DNA from: Deltaproteobacteria bacterium
GTDB taxonomy: Bacteria > Myxococcota_A > Polyangia > JAAYKL01
Direction: 5' to 3'
Length of the DNA stretch: 39,980 nucleotides
NCBI GenBank assembly: GCA_028713995.1
Contig: JAQTNF010000001.1
Location: 1 to 39,980, forward strand
Numbering within the stretch: the first letter of the stretch is position 1; every line of letters begins with the position of its first letter. The notes beneath the pieces were generated by a model. The model did not search any database. It was given only the letters and a program-made list of their open reading frames with translations, and was not told the DNA's origin. Of this stretch, positions 16,585 to 25,115 are shown in pieces. The position numbers and the translations under genes are program-made.

Positions 16585-18204
16585 ATGACGGATGAAGGCG
16601 ACAGGCCCGCGCCGCCGCGGCCGGGCGAGGGCGGTGGGGAGACCGATTCCTGGCGCGATCTCGGCAGGCGCCTGCCGTCCACGACACCGCCGGACGATCC
16701 CGCGGCCGTGCTCGACAGGCGCATCAAGGGCGCGCGCGTGCTCGTCATCGACGACGATCCGTCCAAGCTGGACGCCGTGGCCGTGGCGCTGCGAGCATTG
16801 GGGCTGTCGATCTCGGTCGGCGATCGCGGCGAGAGCGGCTACCGGCAGGCCCTGCGCATCAAGCCGGACGCGGTGGTGTCCGACCTGGTCTCGCCGGGCG
16901 AGGCCGGTTGGTGGTTGGTGCAGCGCCTGCGGCGCCACCCGCTCCTCAAGTGGACGCCCGTGCTCCTCATGCGCCTGACCGAAAAGGCTCCGGACGGCGG
17001 CGATCACGTGCTGACGCAACGCATCGCCGAGCGCCTGGGCGACGCCTTCGGACCCATCCACGTGCTGGCGGAGCGCATCGCGGTCGGCCGAGGGCTCACG
17101 GACCGGGTCGAGGCCATCGGTGTGCCGCGCCTCCTGCGCGTGCTGTCCGGCGCGGTCCTCGACGGAAAGCTCGCCATCAACGATTCGTGGAACGTGTTCG
17201 AGGTGGTGCTGCGCGCGGGCGAAGTGATGTCGGCCGTGCGCCGCGGCATGGACGGCGAGGAGGACGCGGGCGAGACCGCGTTCATGCAGCTTTTGCTCTG
17301 CGACGCCGGGAGGTGGTCGTTCCGCCCGCTCACCACGCACGGACTGCCGGTGAACCTCGCGCCGAGCCTGGAGGAGAACCTGGAGCGGGCCACGCGCACG
17401 CTCGCGAGCCTGTTCGGGCCCGAAGCCACGATCACGGCCTCGTCGGACGCGGAGATCGAGGTGCGCATGGATCTCTTGCGCAGCGCGGCGCCCGCCGTGG
17501 CCGCGGAGTACGGGCGCGTCGTCCGGGCCATCCTGGAGCATGCCCCGGCCGCGGCCCTCGTCGAGCTCCTGCGCGAGCCAGACGACGTGGCCCTCGCGGA
17601 GCGCGCGCTCGTCTCCCTCATCCGCTGCGGCGCCGTCGTTCCGGCCGCGGGCAAAAACAAAGGCGAGCGGAACCCGGCCGAGGCGGGCGCCGCGAGGAAC
17701 GCCGCGTGGCTTTTGGCCGAAGTCGCGGCCGATCACCGCGCCTTTGGACGCGCGCCCACCGAGACCCTCCCGGCCGAGTCCCTGCCGAAGGCGGCCCCCG
17801 CACGATCGGGAGGCGCGTACATCATGTCCGAGGTGCGCGCCGAGCGCGTGCCCGCGAAGGTCCTCGAAGGCATCAAGCTCCCGACCGAGTCGCTCGTGGA
17901 GTCCCGGACCGAGCCGGAAAGGGACACGGAGCCGAGGCGGCGCGAGGATTCGCCGGTGGTGGTGAACGCGGCGAAGGAGGCCCGCGCGGCCAGGGAAGAC
18001 GCCACGCCCGAGGTGCGACCGATCCATCCCAAGGACACGCTCGCCCCGGCCCCGCCGCCCAAGGATCGCAAGAACGTGCAGACCTGGATCGCCATCGCGC
18101 TCACGGTCGCGCTGGCCGCGGCTGTGGTGGGCGCGCTCGTGATGCTCGGCTCCGGGAATCGCCTCGCGCCGCCTTCCGCGCCGCCTTCTTCCGAAGGTCC
18201 GTGA
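16585..18204 (+). CDS. receiver-DUF4388 signalling protein with C-terminal membrane helix
   Basis: A 539-residue protein. Residues about 50-165 resemble a response-regulator receiver: VIDDDP (Asp56-58) and a phospho-acceptor-like Asp100 in VVSDLVSP. By eye the later Thr/Ser and Lys switch positions are not preserved, so it may be a degenerate receiver. Residues about 185-260 form a DUF4388/PATAN domain (LPRLLRVLSGAVLDGKL and DAGRWSFRPL). A charged, low-complexity linker follows, then one membrane helix at about 499-522 and a short tail. Start is the ATG at 16585; an open frame extends 90 bases upstream without a ribosome site. It is divergent from the OPT gene and ends four bases before the protease stop. 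Confidence 0.8.
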   Translation: MTDEGDRPAPPRPGEGGGETDSWRDLGRRLPSTTPPDDPAAVLDRRIKGARVLVIDDDPSKLDAVAVALRALGLSISVGDRGESGYRQALRIKPDAVVSDLVSPGEAGWWLVQRLRRHPLLKWTPVLLMRLTEKAPDGGDHVLTQRIAERLGDAFGPIHVLAERIAVGRGLTDRVEAIGVPRLLRVLSGAVLDGKLAINDSWNVFEVVLRAGEVMSAVRRGMDGEEDAGETAFMQLLLCDAGRWSFRPLTTHGLPVNLAPSLEENLERATRTLASLFGPEATITASSDAEIEVRMDLLRSAAPAVAAEYGRVVRAILEHAPAAALVELLREPDDVALAERALVSLIRCGAVVPAAGKNKGERNPAEAGAARNAAWLLAEVAADHRAFGRAPTETLPAESLPKAAPARSGGAYIMSEVRAERVPAKVLEGIKLPTESLVESRTEPERDTEPRRREDSPVVVNAAKEARAAREDATPEVRPIHPKDTLAPAPPPKDRKNVQTWIAIALTVALAAAVVGALVMLGSGNRLAPPSAPPSSEGP

Positions 18205-18208
18205 GGTC

Positions 18209-19723
18209 TTACAGGAGGGAGAGGAGGGTGGGGACGAGCGCGACGAGCCGCGTGCCGACCATGGCGCAGCCGCAGGAGTCGCTGCTCCCAGAGCCGCTCG
18301 AGTCGTCGTCGCCCCCATTGTCGGTGCCGTCCGTGTCGCCGTCCGTGTCGCCGCCCGTGTCGCCGCCGCTGTCTGAGTCGGAATCCGAGTCGGCGTCCGA
18401 GTCCGAATCGCTGTCCGAGTCGGCGTCCGAGTCCGTTCCGCCGTCCGGCACCGCGGCGTTCTCGAGGCACCCGCCGGCGAGCACGGTCCCGCTCGTATCC
18501 GTGAGCGGCGTGCACGAGAAGCCGCTTTGGCAGTTCGCCTGGGCGTCGCAGCCCGTGCCGTAGCAGGCGCTCGACGTGCCTGACGTCAGGCATTCGCCCT
18601 CGTCGCACGGTTTGCCCATGCCGCACGTGGTCTTGGCCGGGTGCGCGGTGTCGCCGACGCACGCTTGCAGGTCGACGCCGCCCACGGGAACGCAGGTTCC
18701 CTTGGCGTAGCCCTCGAGGGTCGTGCACGGAACCGGATCGCAGGACACGAGGCACGTCTTGTCCGAGGCGGTGGGATATCCGGGGACGCACAGGTGCGCC
18801 GGATCCATGCACATGCCCTGGCCGCAGCAGGTGCCGTTGAGCTGGCCGCAGGTGGGCACGATGTCGTCCTCGGGCCCGGTGCCGGTGCACGTGTCGCCGA
18901 GCGTCTCGCCGGTCCACGTCTTCACCTGGCTCGCGATCCAGACCGCGTTGTCGGGCAGGTTGGCGAGGAAGTTGCCGCTCATGGGGCTGCAGTTCGCGCC
19001 AGAGCCGCGCGAGACCACGCCCGAGACCTGCCACTTGCCGCTCGAGTCGCCCGGCACCTGGGTGAACAGGGGTCCGCCCGAGTCGCCCTGGCATGTGCCC
19101 GCCGGGTTGCCGACCTCGATTTCGTTCGCGTCGACCTGTAGGACGGTCGTATCGCCTGCCCGGTGCACGCCCGCGCTGGTCTGATCGGACGTCGACGACA
19201 GGCCGTAGCCCACGATGATGCCCGGCTCGTCGACCCCGACCGACGGCGCCGGCGGCGACTGGCGCACGCAGTAGTACGGCAGGAAATCGACCGGGCTCGA
19301 CAGGTGCACGAGCGCGAGGTCGACCGAGCTGTTCGTCAGGTTGCCGTTCCACTTGGGGTGCTTGGCCACCGCCGACACGGTGGCGATCTGGGCCGGGTTC
19401 TTGTTCAGGTCCGCGCCGCCCAGGATGACGAGCGCGCCCGGGTTGTTGAGGTAGTTGATCCCCTCGGGCTGGTAGAGCACGCAGTGCCCGGCGGTCAGCA
19501 CCACCTCGGGGTTGATGAGCGTGCCCGAGCACAAGCCCCCGGAGGAGCCGGACTGCCCGTAGACCGAGACCACGCCCCTCCACGTCTCGAAGTTGGTCTC
19601 GGCGCCTCCGGTGATCTTTTCGGGCGCGGAGCCGGGGCCGGCCGTCGCCGAGGCGTCGTCGCATCCGCCAATGACAAAGGCCAAAGAAATTGCGAGGAGA
19701 GTTGTCGAGATACGCATTTTCAT
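18209..19723 (-). CDS. trypsin-like serine protease with Asp-rich C-tail and MYXO-CTERM-like end
   Basis: A 504-residue exported S1-family protease. The signal sequence ends IGGC (Cys21), compatible with a lipobox. The chymotrypsin fold has the full triad: His80 in TAGHC, Asp135 in SVDLALVHL and Ser215 in GDSGGP. Residues about 275-425 are cysteine-rich with repeated short disulfide-like units (CGQLNGTCCGQGMC and others). Residues about 430-490 are a Ser/Asp tract. The protein ends with a CGC motif and a hydrophobic stretch (VALVPTLLSLL) resembling MYXO-CTERM sorting tails, but without the final arginine cluster. A GGAG site precedes the ATG. It is the only member of the Asp-rich set with the tract at the C-terminus. 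Confidence 0.88.
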   Translation of the reverse strand: MKMRISTTLLAISLAFVIGGCDDASATAGPGSAPEKITGGAETNFETWRGVVSVYGQSGSSGGLCSGTLINPEVVLTAGHCVLYQPEGINYLNNPGALVILGGADLNKNPAQIATVSAVAKHPKWNGNLTNSSVDLALVHLSSPVDFLPYYCVRQSPPAPSVGVDEPGIIVGYGLSSTSDQTSAGVHRAGDTTVLQVDANEIEVGNPAGTCQGDSGGPLFTQVPGDSSGKWQVSGVVSRGSGANCSPMSGNFLANLPDNAVWIASQVKTWTGETLGDTCTGTGPEDDIVPTCGQLNGTCCGQGMCMDPAHLCVPGYPTASDKTCLVSCDPVPCTTLEGYAKGTCVPVGGVDLQACVGDTAHPAKTTCGMGKPCDEGECLTSGTSSACYGTGCDAQANCQSGFSCTPLTDTSGTVLAGGCLENAAVPDGGTDSDADSDSDSDSDADSDSDSDSGGDTGGDTDGDTDGTDNGGDDDSSGSGSSDSCGCAMVGTRLVALVPTLLSLL

Positions 19724-19809
19724 CGCCGTCTCCTTTTTGGGGCCACGTTTTCTGCGAAAGGGAACACGTTCGATTCTGGATCCACCGCGTCGTTTTCGCA
19801 AATGCTTTT

Positions 19810-20694
19810 CTAGAGACGCCTCAGGAACTCGGGCCTGAGCCTCGCGCGGTCCGGATCGTCGAGCACGGAATCGATGAGAGAGATGAGGCGCGCCTTGTCG
19901 CGCTGAAGCTCGCCCGAGAGCGGCAGGTAGTTGGAGGCGTGGTTGGCGTGGAACGTGACCCCGTCGGCCTGCATGGCGGCCAGCATGGCGCGGCATTCGG
20001 CCAGGATCTCGAGGGGGGAAAGCATGCGCCACGCGGGATCGCCGAAGCACTCCTCGAACGACGGATCGCGCGGCCCGAGCATGAGCGTGAGGGCCGAGGC
20101 GTACCTGGGCGCGATGGCGTCGAGCACGCGCGCCGTGCCGAGCGCGTGGCGTTGCGAGAGCCGCGGGCCGCCGAGGCCCAGGATGACCGTGACGGACAGG
20201 TCCATGCCGGCCTGCGTGGGCTTGGCGCACAGGGCGATCATCTCGTCCGCGGTGGCGCCCTTGCTTGCGCGCGCGAGGATCTCGTCGTCGCCCGACTCCA
20301 CGCCCACGTAAAGCATGGAGAGGCCGGCCTCCTTGAGCGCCCGCAGGTCTTCGATGCTCTTCTTGCGAAGGTTCTGGGGCGAGGCGTACGCAGTCACGCG
20401 CTCGAGCGACGGGAGCCGCGCGCGCAGGCGCTCGAGGATGCGCAGCAGCCTTCGCGTGGACAGGACGAGCGCGTCCCCGTCCGCCAGGAACACCCGCGAG
20501 GCGAACGGGATATGCCCGCCCGCCCAGTCGATCTCCGCGAACAGCTCGGCCTCGGGCCGGGCGCGAAACGGCTTGCCCTGGAAGCTCACGCAGAACGCGC
20601 AGCGGTTGTGCGAGCAGCCGTAGGTGGCCTGCAGGATGAGGGAGCGCGCTTCGGACGGGGGGCGGTAAAGGGGCTCTACATAGCGGATGGCCAA
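19810..20694 (-). CDS. radical SAM protein
   Basis: A 294-residue radical SAM enzyme. The iron-sulfur cysteines are in YGCSHNRCAFC (Cys27, Cys32, Cys35), a C-x4-C-x2-C spacing seen in a branch of bacterial radical SAM proteins of unknown reaction. Other features are TAYASPQNLRKKS, YVGVESGDDEIL (the family-typical Gly-Glu-Ser region) and VTVILGLGGPRLS. No SPASM or B12 domain is present. The start is TTG four bases after the aminotransferase stop, whose AGGGG end can serve as ribosome site. It is the last gene of the kinase/Nudix/thioesterase/aminotransferase operon. Substrate unknown. Confidence 0.87.
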   Translation of the reverse strand: MAIRYVEPLYRPPSEARSLILQATYGCSHNRCAFCVSFQGKPFRARPEAELFAEIDWAGGHIPFASRVFLADGDALVLSTRRLLRILERLRARLPSLERVTAYASPQNLRKKSIEDLRALKEAGLSMLYVGVESGDDEILARASKGATADEMIALCAKPTQAGMDLSVTVILGLGGPRLSQRHALGTARVLDAIAPRYASALTLMLGPRDPSFEECFGDPAWRMLSPLEILAECRAMLAAMQADGVTFHANHASNYLPLSGELQRDKARLISLIDSVLDDPDRARLRPEFLRRL

Positions 20695-20698
20695 GCGG

Positions 20699-21871
20699 CT
20701 AGCCCCTGATGGCCTGCTCGAACGCCGGGAGGGCGCCCTCGATGACCTCGTCGCGCATGCAGTAGGACACGCGGAAGTGGCCTCGCATGCCGAAGCCCGT
20801 GCCGGGCACCACGAGCACGCGCATGTCCTTGAGCTTCTGCATGAACGCGATGTCGTCCCCGCCGGGCGCCTCGGGGAAGATGTAGAACGCGCCGCCCGGG
20901 TAGGGCATGCGGTAGCCCATGCGCGTCAGCTCCTTGTAGAGCAGGTCGCGCTTGCGCCGGTACCAACCGAGGTCGATGGTGACGTCCTGCAGGTGGGCCA
21001 CGACGCGCTGCATGAGCGCCGGGGCGTTCACGTAGCCGAGCGTGCGGTTGGTGAAGGCCAAGGCGCCCGCAACGCGCTGCCAGCCCATGCACCGCGGCGA
21101 CACCGCCAGGAATCCGATGCGCTCGCCCGGAAGGCCCAGGTCCTTGGAATGGCTCGTGGCCATGAGCGTGTGCTCGTAGGCCGAAAACGGGTTCGTGCAG
21201 CGCGGAATGTCGTAGACGAGCTTGCGGTACGGGGCATCGTCGATGAGGAAGATGGGGCGGTCGCGGCCCGCGGACACGCGGCGCAGCATCTCTCCGAGCC
21301 GGTCGAGCGTCTCCTGCGGGTAGACCACGCCCGTGGGGTTGTGCGGGTTGTTGATGAGCACGATGCGCGTGAGCTCCGTGATCTTGGCCTCGATGGCGTC
21401 CGGATCCAGGTCGAAGCTCCTGCGCATGGGCGCCGCGACCATGACGCCCTGGTGGTTGTCGATGTAGAAGCGATACTCCACGAAGTACGGGACCGAGACG
21501 ACGACCTCCTCGCCCGGATCGAGCAGCGCCTTGAGCGCCGTGTTGATCGCGCCGCCAGCGCCCACGGTCATGATGACCTGATCGGCCACGAACGGCAGCC
21601 CGTAGTCGCTCGAGAGCGAGCCGGCCACCGCCGCGCGCGTTTCGTCGTACCCCACGTTCGACATGTAGCGGTGCATCCCCCCCGACGCGTCAGCCGCGAG
21701 ACGCGTGAGAGTCTCCTTGAACAGGGCCGGCGGTTCGAGCTCGGGGTTGCCGATGGAGAAGTCGTAGACCGGTCCGCCGCCCTCGGCGCGCATGCGGTTG
21801 CCTTCCTCGAACAGCTTGCGGATCCACGAGGCGTTGGCGAGGTAACCGTCGATCTTGCGTGAGATGGGCAT
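20699..21871 (-). CDS. class I/II aminotransferase (aspartate aminotransferase-like)
   Basis: A 390-residue PLP-dependent aminotransferase of fold type I, probably acting on an amino acid and a keto acid in the cytoplasm. The substrate-carboxylate motif NNPHNPTG is at about residues 174-181, IDDAPYRKLVYD near 210-221 carries the Asp and Tyr that hold PLP, and SHSKDLGLPGERIG contains the PLP lysine at 243. The C-terminal FRVSYC segment supplies the second carboxylate-binding arginine. A GGAGG ribosome site precedes the ATG, which lies 12 bases after the thioesterase stop. The exact substrate cannot be told. Confidence 0.92.
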   Translation of the reverse strand: MPISRKIDGYLANASWIRKLFEEGNRMRAEGGGPVYDFSIGNPELEPPALFKETLTRLAADASGGMHRYMSNVGYDETRAAVAGSLSSDYGLPFVADQVIMTVGAGGAINTALKALLDPGEEVVVSVPYFVEYRFYIDNHQGVMVAAPMRRSFDLDPDAIEAKITELTRIVLINNPHNPTGVVYPQETLDRLGEMLRRVSAGRDRPIFLIDDAPYRKLVYDIPRCTNPFSAYEHTLMATSHSKDLGLPGERIGFLAVSPRCMGWQRVAGALAFTNRTLGYVNAPALMQRVVAHLQDVTIDLGWYRRKRDLLYKELTRMGYRMPYPGGAFYIFPEAPGGDDIAFMQKLKDMRVLVVPGTGFGMRGHFRVSYCMRDEVIEGALPAFEQAIRG

Positions 21872-21883
21872 TCGTTCCTCCGT

Positions 21884-22333
21884 TCAGCGCTCGCTTCTTG
21901 GCGCTGTCTCGGAGGCGAGCAGCGCGTTTTTGAGATGAACCGGCAGCCGGATGGGACCCTTGCCGCGGATCACGGCCGCGTGCCAGGTGTGGCCCGTGAC
22001 GAGCAGCTCAAGGCCGCGGGAGATGCCGTAGTCGAACCTGACCCGCGCTCCGCCAAGCTCGCCCACCCGCGTCGAGACCTCGAGCAGGTCGTCATAGACC
22101 GCGGGCTTCTTGAACACGGCGTGGGCCTCGACCACCGGCAGGGCGAGGCCGCTTCGCTCGATGGCGGCGTACGAGACTCCGCGGCGGCGCATGTAGTCGC
22201 CCCGCCCGGCCTCGAACCACCGCAGGTACGTGGCGTGGTAGACCACGCCCATCATGTCGGTGTCGGCGTACAGGACCCTGACCTCGAGGCGCGACGAGGG
22301 CGGAAAGGGAGGATCCGCGGGCTTCGGGGTCAT
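21884..22333 (-). CDS. acyl-CoA thioesterase, YbgC/4HBT hot-dog family
   Basis: A 149-residue single hot-dog-fold protein. The catalytic loop YADTDMMGVVYHATYLRWFE (Asp26, Gly29, His33) is the 4HBT/YbgC signature, followed by RRRGVSYAAIERSG. These enzymes hydrolyse acyl-CoA or acyl carrier protein thioesters. The length is normal. It sits 63 bases after the Nudix gene and 12 before the aminotransferase, on the same strand. Its physiological substrate is unknown; no Tol-Pal genes are next to it, unlike the classical ybgC setting. Confidence 0.88.
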   Translation of the reverse strand: MTPKPADPPFPPSSRLEVRVLYADTDMMGVVYHATYLRWFEAGRGDYMRRRGVSYAAIERSGLALPVVEAHAVFKKPAVYDDLLEVSTRVGELGGARVRFDYGISRGLELLVTGHTWHAAVIRGKGPIRLPVHLKNALLASETAPRSER

Positions 22334-22396
22334 GAGGCCCGAATATCAAAACGAAACGGCCGCCGCAAGGAACGAGGGAGCGATTTCAAGGCCCGC

Positions 22397-22855
22397 TCAC
22401 AGCCGCTTGCCGAAGACGCGCACCGCCTCGGCCAGGATCTCGGCGTGGTCGAAGGCGAGCGCAGGAGGTCGCCGCGCCGGGGCCCAGAACGCCTCGGCCG
22501 CGTCATCCCCGCCGCGCACCGCGGGCTTGCCCCGCGCCTCGCCCATGAACACCACCGACACGTTGCGGCCGCGCGGATCGCGCCCGGGCCTGCCGTACGC
22601 CCCGAGCTGTTCGAGCTTCACCCCGAAAAGGCCGGTCTCCTCTTGCAGCTCGCGCGCCGCCGCATCCGGCAGATCCTCGTCCATGTCGACGAACCCGCCC
22701 GGGAAGGCCGCGAGCCCCTTGTACGGCGGATTGCCGCGCCGGACGAGCAGCACCTCGAGGCGGCTGCGGGTGCGCCTGAAGACCACCGCGTCGACCGTGA
22801 CCATGGGCCGCGGCCAGTCGTAGACGTACCTGCCGCGCGACGCGCCCAAGCTCAC
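22397..22855 (-). CDS. Nudix hydrolase
   Basis: A 152-residue Nudix hydrolase that should cleave nucleoside diphosphates linked to another group. The full Nudix box is at about residues 54-76, from GFVDMDE to RELQEETGL, with all metal-binding glutamates. The N-terminal YDWPRPMVTVDAVVF matches a common ADP-ribose/NAD-sugar type entry strand. The start used is a GTG that overlaps the kinase stop (GTGA); the internal ATG 51 bases later would remove the conserved YDWPRP entry. Translation is therefore probably coupled to the kinase. An ADP-ribose pyrophosphatase-like activity is likely but not certain. Confidence 0.9.
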   Translation of the reverse strand: MSLGASRGRYVYDWPRPMVTVDAVVFRRTRSRLEVLLVRRGNPPYKGLAAFPGGFVDMDEDLPDAAARELQEETGLFGVKLEQLGAYGRPGRDPRGRNVSVVFMGEARGKPAVRGGDDAAEAFWAPARRPPALAFDHAEILAEAVRVFGKRL

Positions 22856-24990
22856 GCCCCTTCCCGCCACGGGGGCTGCGGACCGTCCGAGGTCCACATG
22901 CCCGTCTCGATGGCGACGAAGAGGCCCCGCGCCAGGTTCTCCTTGCTCCGGCCGTTCTTGAGAGAGGCGGCCCAGTCGCCCAGCTTGCGCGTCTCCCGCA
23001 ACCCGCCGGCGATCTGCTCGACGTCGTGGGGGAGCATGAGCCTGCGGGAGAGATCGCGCGCCGCGGACGTGGGCGTGACGAGGGCCTGGGACATGGCCCC
23101 GAGCAGGTCGAAGGGCGCGATCCGGGAGGCCTGCTCGAGCAACCGGTCGCGCACGATGGCGAACGGATCGAGCGCCACCTCCAGCACGTCGGCCCGGCAC
23201 CCGACGCCGCGGTAGAACTCGTAGTTGCCGCGCTTCCAGCCGAGGAGATCGTCGAACCGGAACGTGATCTGCGCGCTGATATGGTTGAACAGGTCGACGG
23301 CCGAGAGCATGCCGAGCGCGATAAGGGTGTCGCCCAGGTGGCCGTTGTACTTGGGCAAGAGAGACAGGGCCATCTCCAGATCCATGCGGTCGATGGCCGA
23401 GCGCGCCACGAGGAACTCGCCGAGCAGCTCCGCGGGGTTGTTCGAGGCCACGTAGACCGGATGCCCGTCACGGTAGTAGACCTCCTTGCGCCGGCCGCCG
23501 CTCTCGCACCCGAGCAGCCCGGTCTCGTTGCGAACGGCGAGCGACAGCACGACCTCGGAGGGCGACTCCATCTCGAGGAGGCCGCGGCGATCCGGCGTCT
23601 CGATTTCGGTGAGGTCGCGCGTGGGAGTGTAGGTCGGCAGGTGGCGGGCCAGCTCGGGTCGCTCCGCGGCCGGGACGAACACCTCGCCGTCCACCGACAC
23701 GGGCGTCTCCGGCCCGACCTTGTCCGAATAGATGAGCTCCACCAGATGCGCGAACGACGTGGGCCCGACGGTCGTCCCGTCCGCGAGCCGCGCCGAATAG
23801 TGATCTTCGGCGGAGAACGGCGTGGTCTCGAGCGTGACGGGCGTCCCGTCGCCGAGAAACGATCCGCCCAACCTCGGGAAGCGGCCGGTGGGCTCGGGCG
23901 GATCGCTGCCGGGCCGGGCCGTCGGGAAGCTCCCGCGCATCGCGGTCAGGTCGGTCTCGCGTCCGGCGCGGGATTGGAACGGATCGGCCGTGAGCGGGGT
24001 CTGCTCCTGGCCCGCGTCGGGTTTGACGCTCTTCGAGCGCAGCTCGACGGCCCTCCTCACCTGATCGGCCAGCTCGGACTGCGGGGGCCTCCCCGCGCGC
24101 GCCGCCAGGTAGGCGAGGAGCTCGTCCCTGAGCTCGCCGGCGGTCTGCGGGCGTCCGTCCGGCTCGCGCGACACGGCGCGGCGGATGATGGCGAGCAGCG
24201 CCTGCTCCACCTTGTCGGCGTTCTGCTCGAGGGTGTCGAGGCGCGCGTCGCGGATGTCGAGCAGCACGCCGAGCTGGCTGTGCCCGGAGAAGAGCTTCTT
24301 GCCGATCAGAATCTCCGCCAGCACCACCCCCGCGGCGAAGATGTCGGAGCGCTGGTCGATCGGCCGTCCTTCCACCTGCTCGGGGGCCATGTATCCGAAC
24401 TTGCCCTTGGGGATCATGGTCGTCTGCCTGTAGCGCCGCGACCGGATGCGCGCGATGCCGAAGTCGCCGAGCTTCACGTTTCCGTCGAGCGAAAGATAGA
24501 TGTTGGAGGGCGAGATGTCCCTGTGGACCACGTGGAGCGGGTGGCCGTTCACGTCCGTCATGCCGTGCACGTACTCGAGGGCCAGGAGCACGTCGCACAT
24601 GATGGAGACCGCCAGGGCCGTATGGTTTCGGCCCCACGGGAACAGGCGCCGCGAGAAGCGCCAGCAGTCGAGGCCGTCGACGTACTCCATGACCATGTAG
24701 AGGTGGCCGCGGTGCTCGCCGAAGTCGACGACCCGCACCACGTTGGGGTGCCGCATCTGGGCCGCGAGCTGGGCCTCGTTCACGAACATCCCGAGGAACT
24801 GGGGATCGTGCGCGAGCTCGGGCAGGATGCGCTTGACGATGACCGGAGGCGTGCCGAGCGGGGCGCCACGCTCCGTGGCCAGGAAGATCTCGGCCATGCC
24901 GCCGTGGGCGATCTTCTGCACGAGGTCGTAACGGCCGAACTCGACGCGATCGGCCAGGGAACCCTCGGATGTTGTCTGCCACTCGTTCAT
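22852..24990 (-). CDS. Ser/Thr protein kinase with GYF-like and DUF4388 domains
   Basis: A 712-residue Hanks-type kinase. The ATP loop is IAHGGMAEIFLA (about 27-38), the lysine is K53 in VIVKRIL, the catalytic loop HRDISPSN has Asp158, DFG is 176-178 and APE 202-204, so the kinase should be active. A linker (about 300-400) follows, then a GYF-like segment (about 405-460, YSARLADGTTVGPTS). A DUF4388/PATAN domain follows at about 480-600 and a helical C-terminus. There is no membrane helix. An ATG at 25056 is also in frame, but the extra codons use unusual low-GC third positions and a possible -10 box covers it, so 24990 is preferred. It leads a five-gene operon. Confidence 0.88.
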   Translation of the reverse strand: MNEWQTTSEGSLADRVEFGRYDLVQKIAHGGMAEIFLATERGAPLGTPPVIVKRILPELAHDPQFLGMFVNEAQLAAQMRHPNVVRVVDFGEHRGHLYMVMEYVDGLDCWRFSRRLFPWGRNHTALAVSIMCDVLLALEYVHGMTDVNGHPLHVVHRDISPSNIYLSLDGNVKLGDFGIARIRSRRYRQTTMIPKGKFGYMAPEQVEGRPIDQRSDIFAAGVVLAEILIGKKLFSGHSQLGVLLDIRDARLDTLEQNADKVEQALLAIIRRAVSREPDGRPQTAGELRDELLAYLAARAGRPPQSELADQVRRAVELRSKSVKPDAGQEQTPLTADPFQSRAGRETDLTAMRGSFPTARPGSDPPEPTGRFPRLGGSFLGDGTPVTLETTPFSAEDHYSARLADGTTVGPTSFAHLVELIYSDKVGPETPVSVDGEVFVPAAERPELARHLPTYTPTRDLTEIETPDRRGLLEMESPSEVVLSLAVRNETGLLGCESGGRRKEVYYRDGHPVYVASNNPAELLGEFLVARSAIDRMDLEMALSLLPKYNGHLGDTLIALGMLSAVDLFNHISAQITFRFDDLLGWKRGNYEFYRGVGCRADVLEVALDPFAIVRDRLLEQASRIAPFDLLGAMSQALVTPTSAARDLSRRLMLPHDVEQIAGGLRETRKLGDWAASLKNGRSKENLARGLFVAIETGMWTSDGPQPPWREGA

Positions 24991-25051
24991 GTCGGTTGCG
25001 TCGCAGGGCCGCCCGTGTCCCTTCCGCAGGGGGGCAGTTTTCGTGTAGTCT

Positions 25052-25057
25052 ATCATA
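25052..25057 (-). promoter_or_regulatory. possible -10 box for the kinase operon
   Basis: On the minus strand TATGAT lies about 60 bases upstream of the preferred kinase start at 24990. No good -35 box is present at 17 bases. If used, it would place transcription start downstream of the alternative ATG at 25056. Confidence 0.25.
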
Positions 25058-25115
25058 TCCCATTCGGCTGCAACCCCTTGGAGCCGCCGTTTTTTCGTGT
25101 TTGGAGGACGTTTCG

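Noticed and set aside
24991-25056. Upstream extension of the kinase to the ATG at 25056
   Set aside because: The 22 extra codons have atypical third-position composition, and the ATG is covered by a possible -10 box; it remains a minor alternative.
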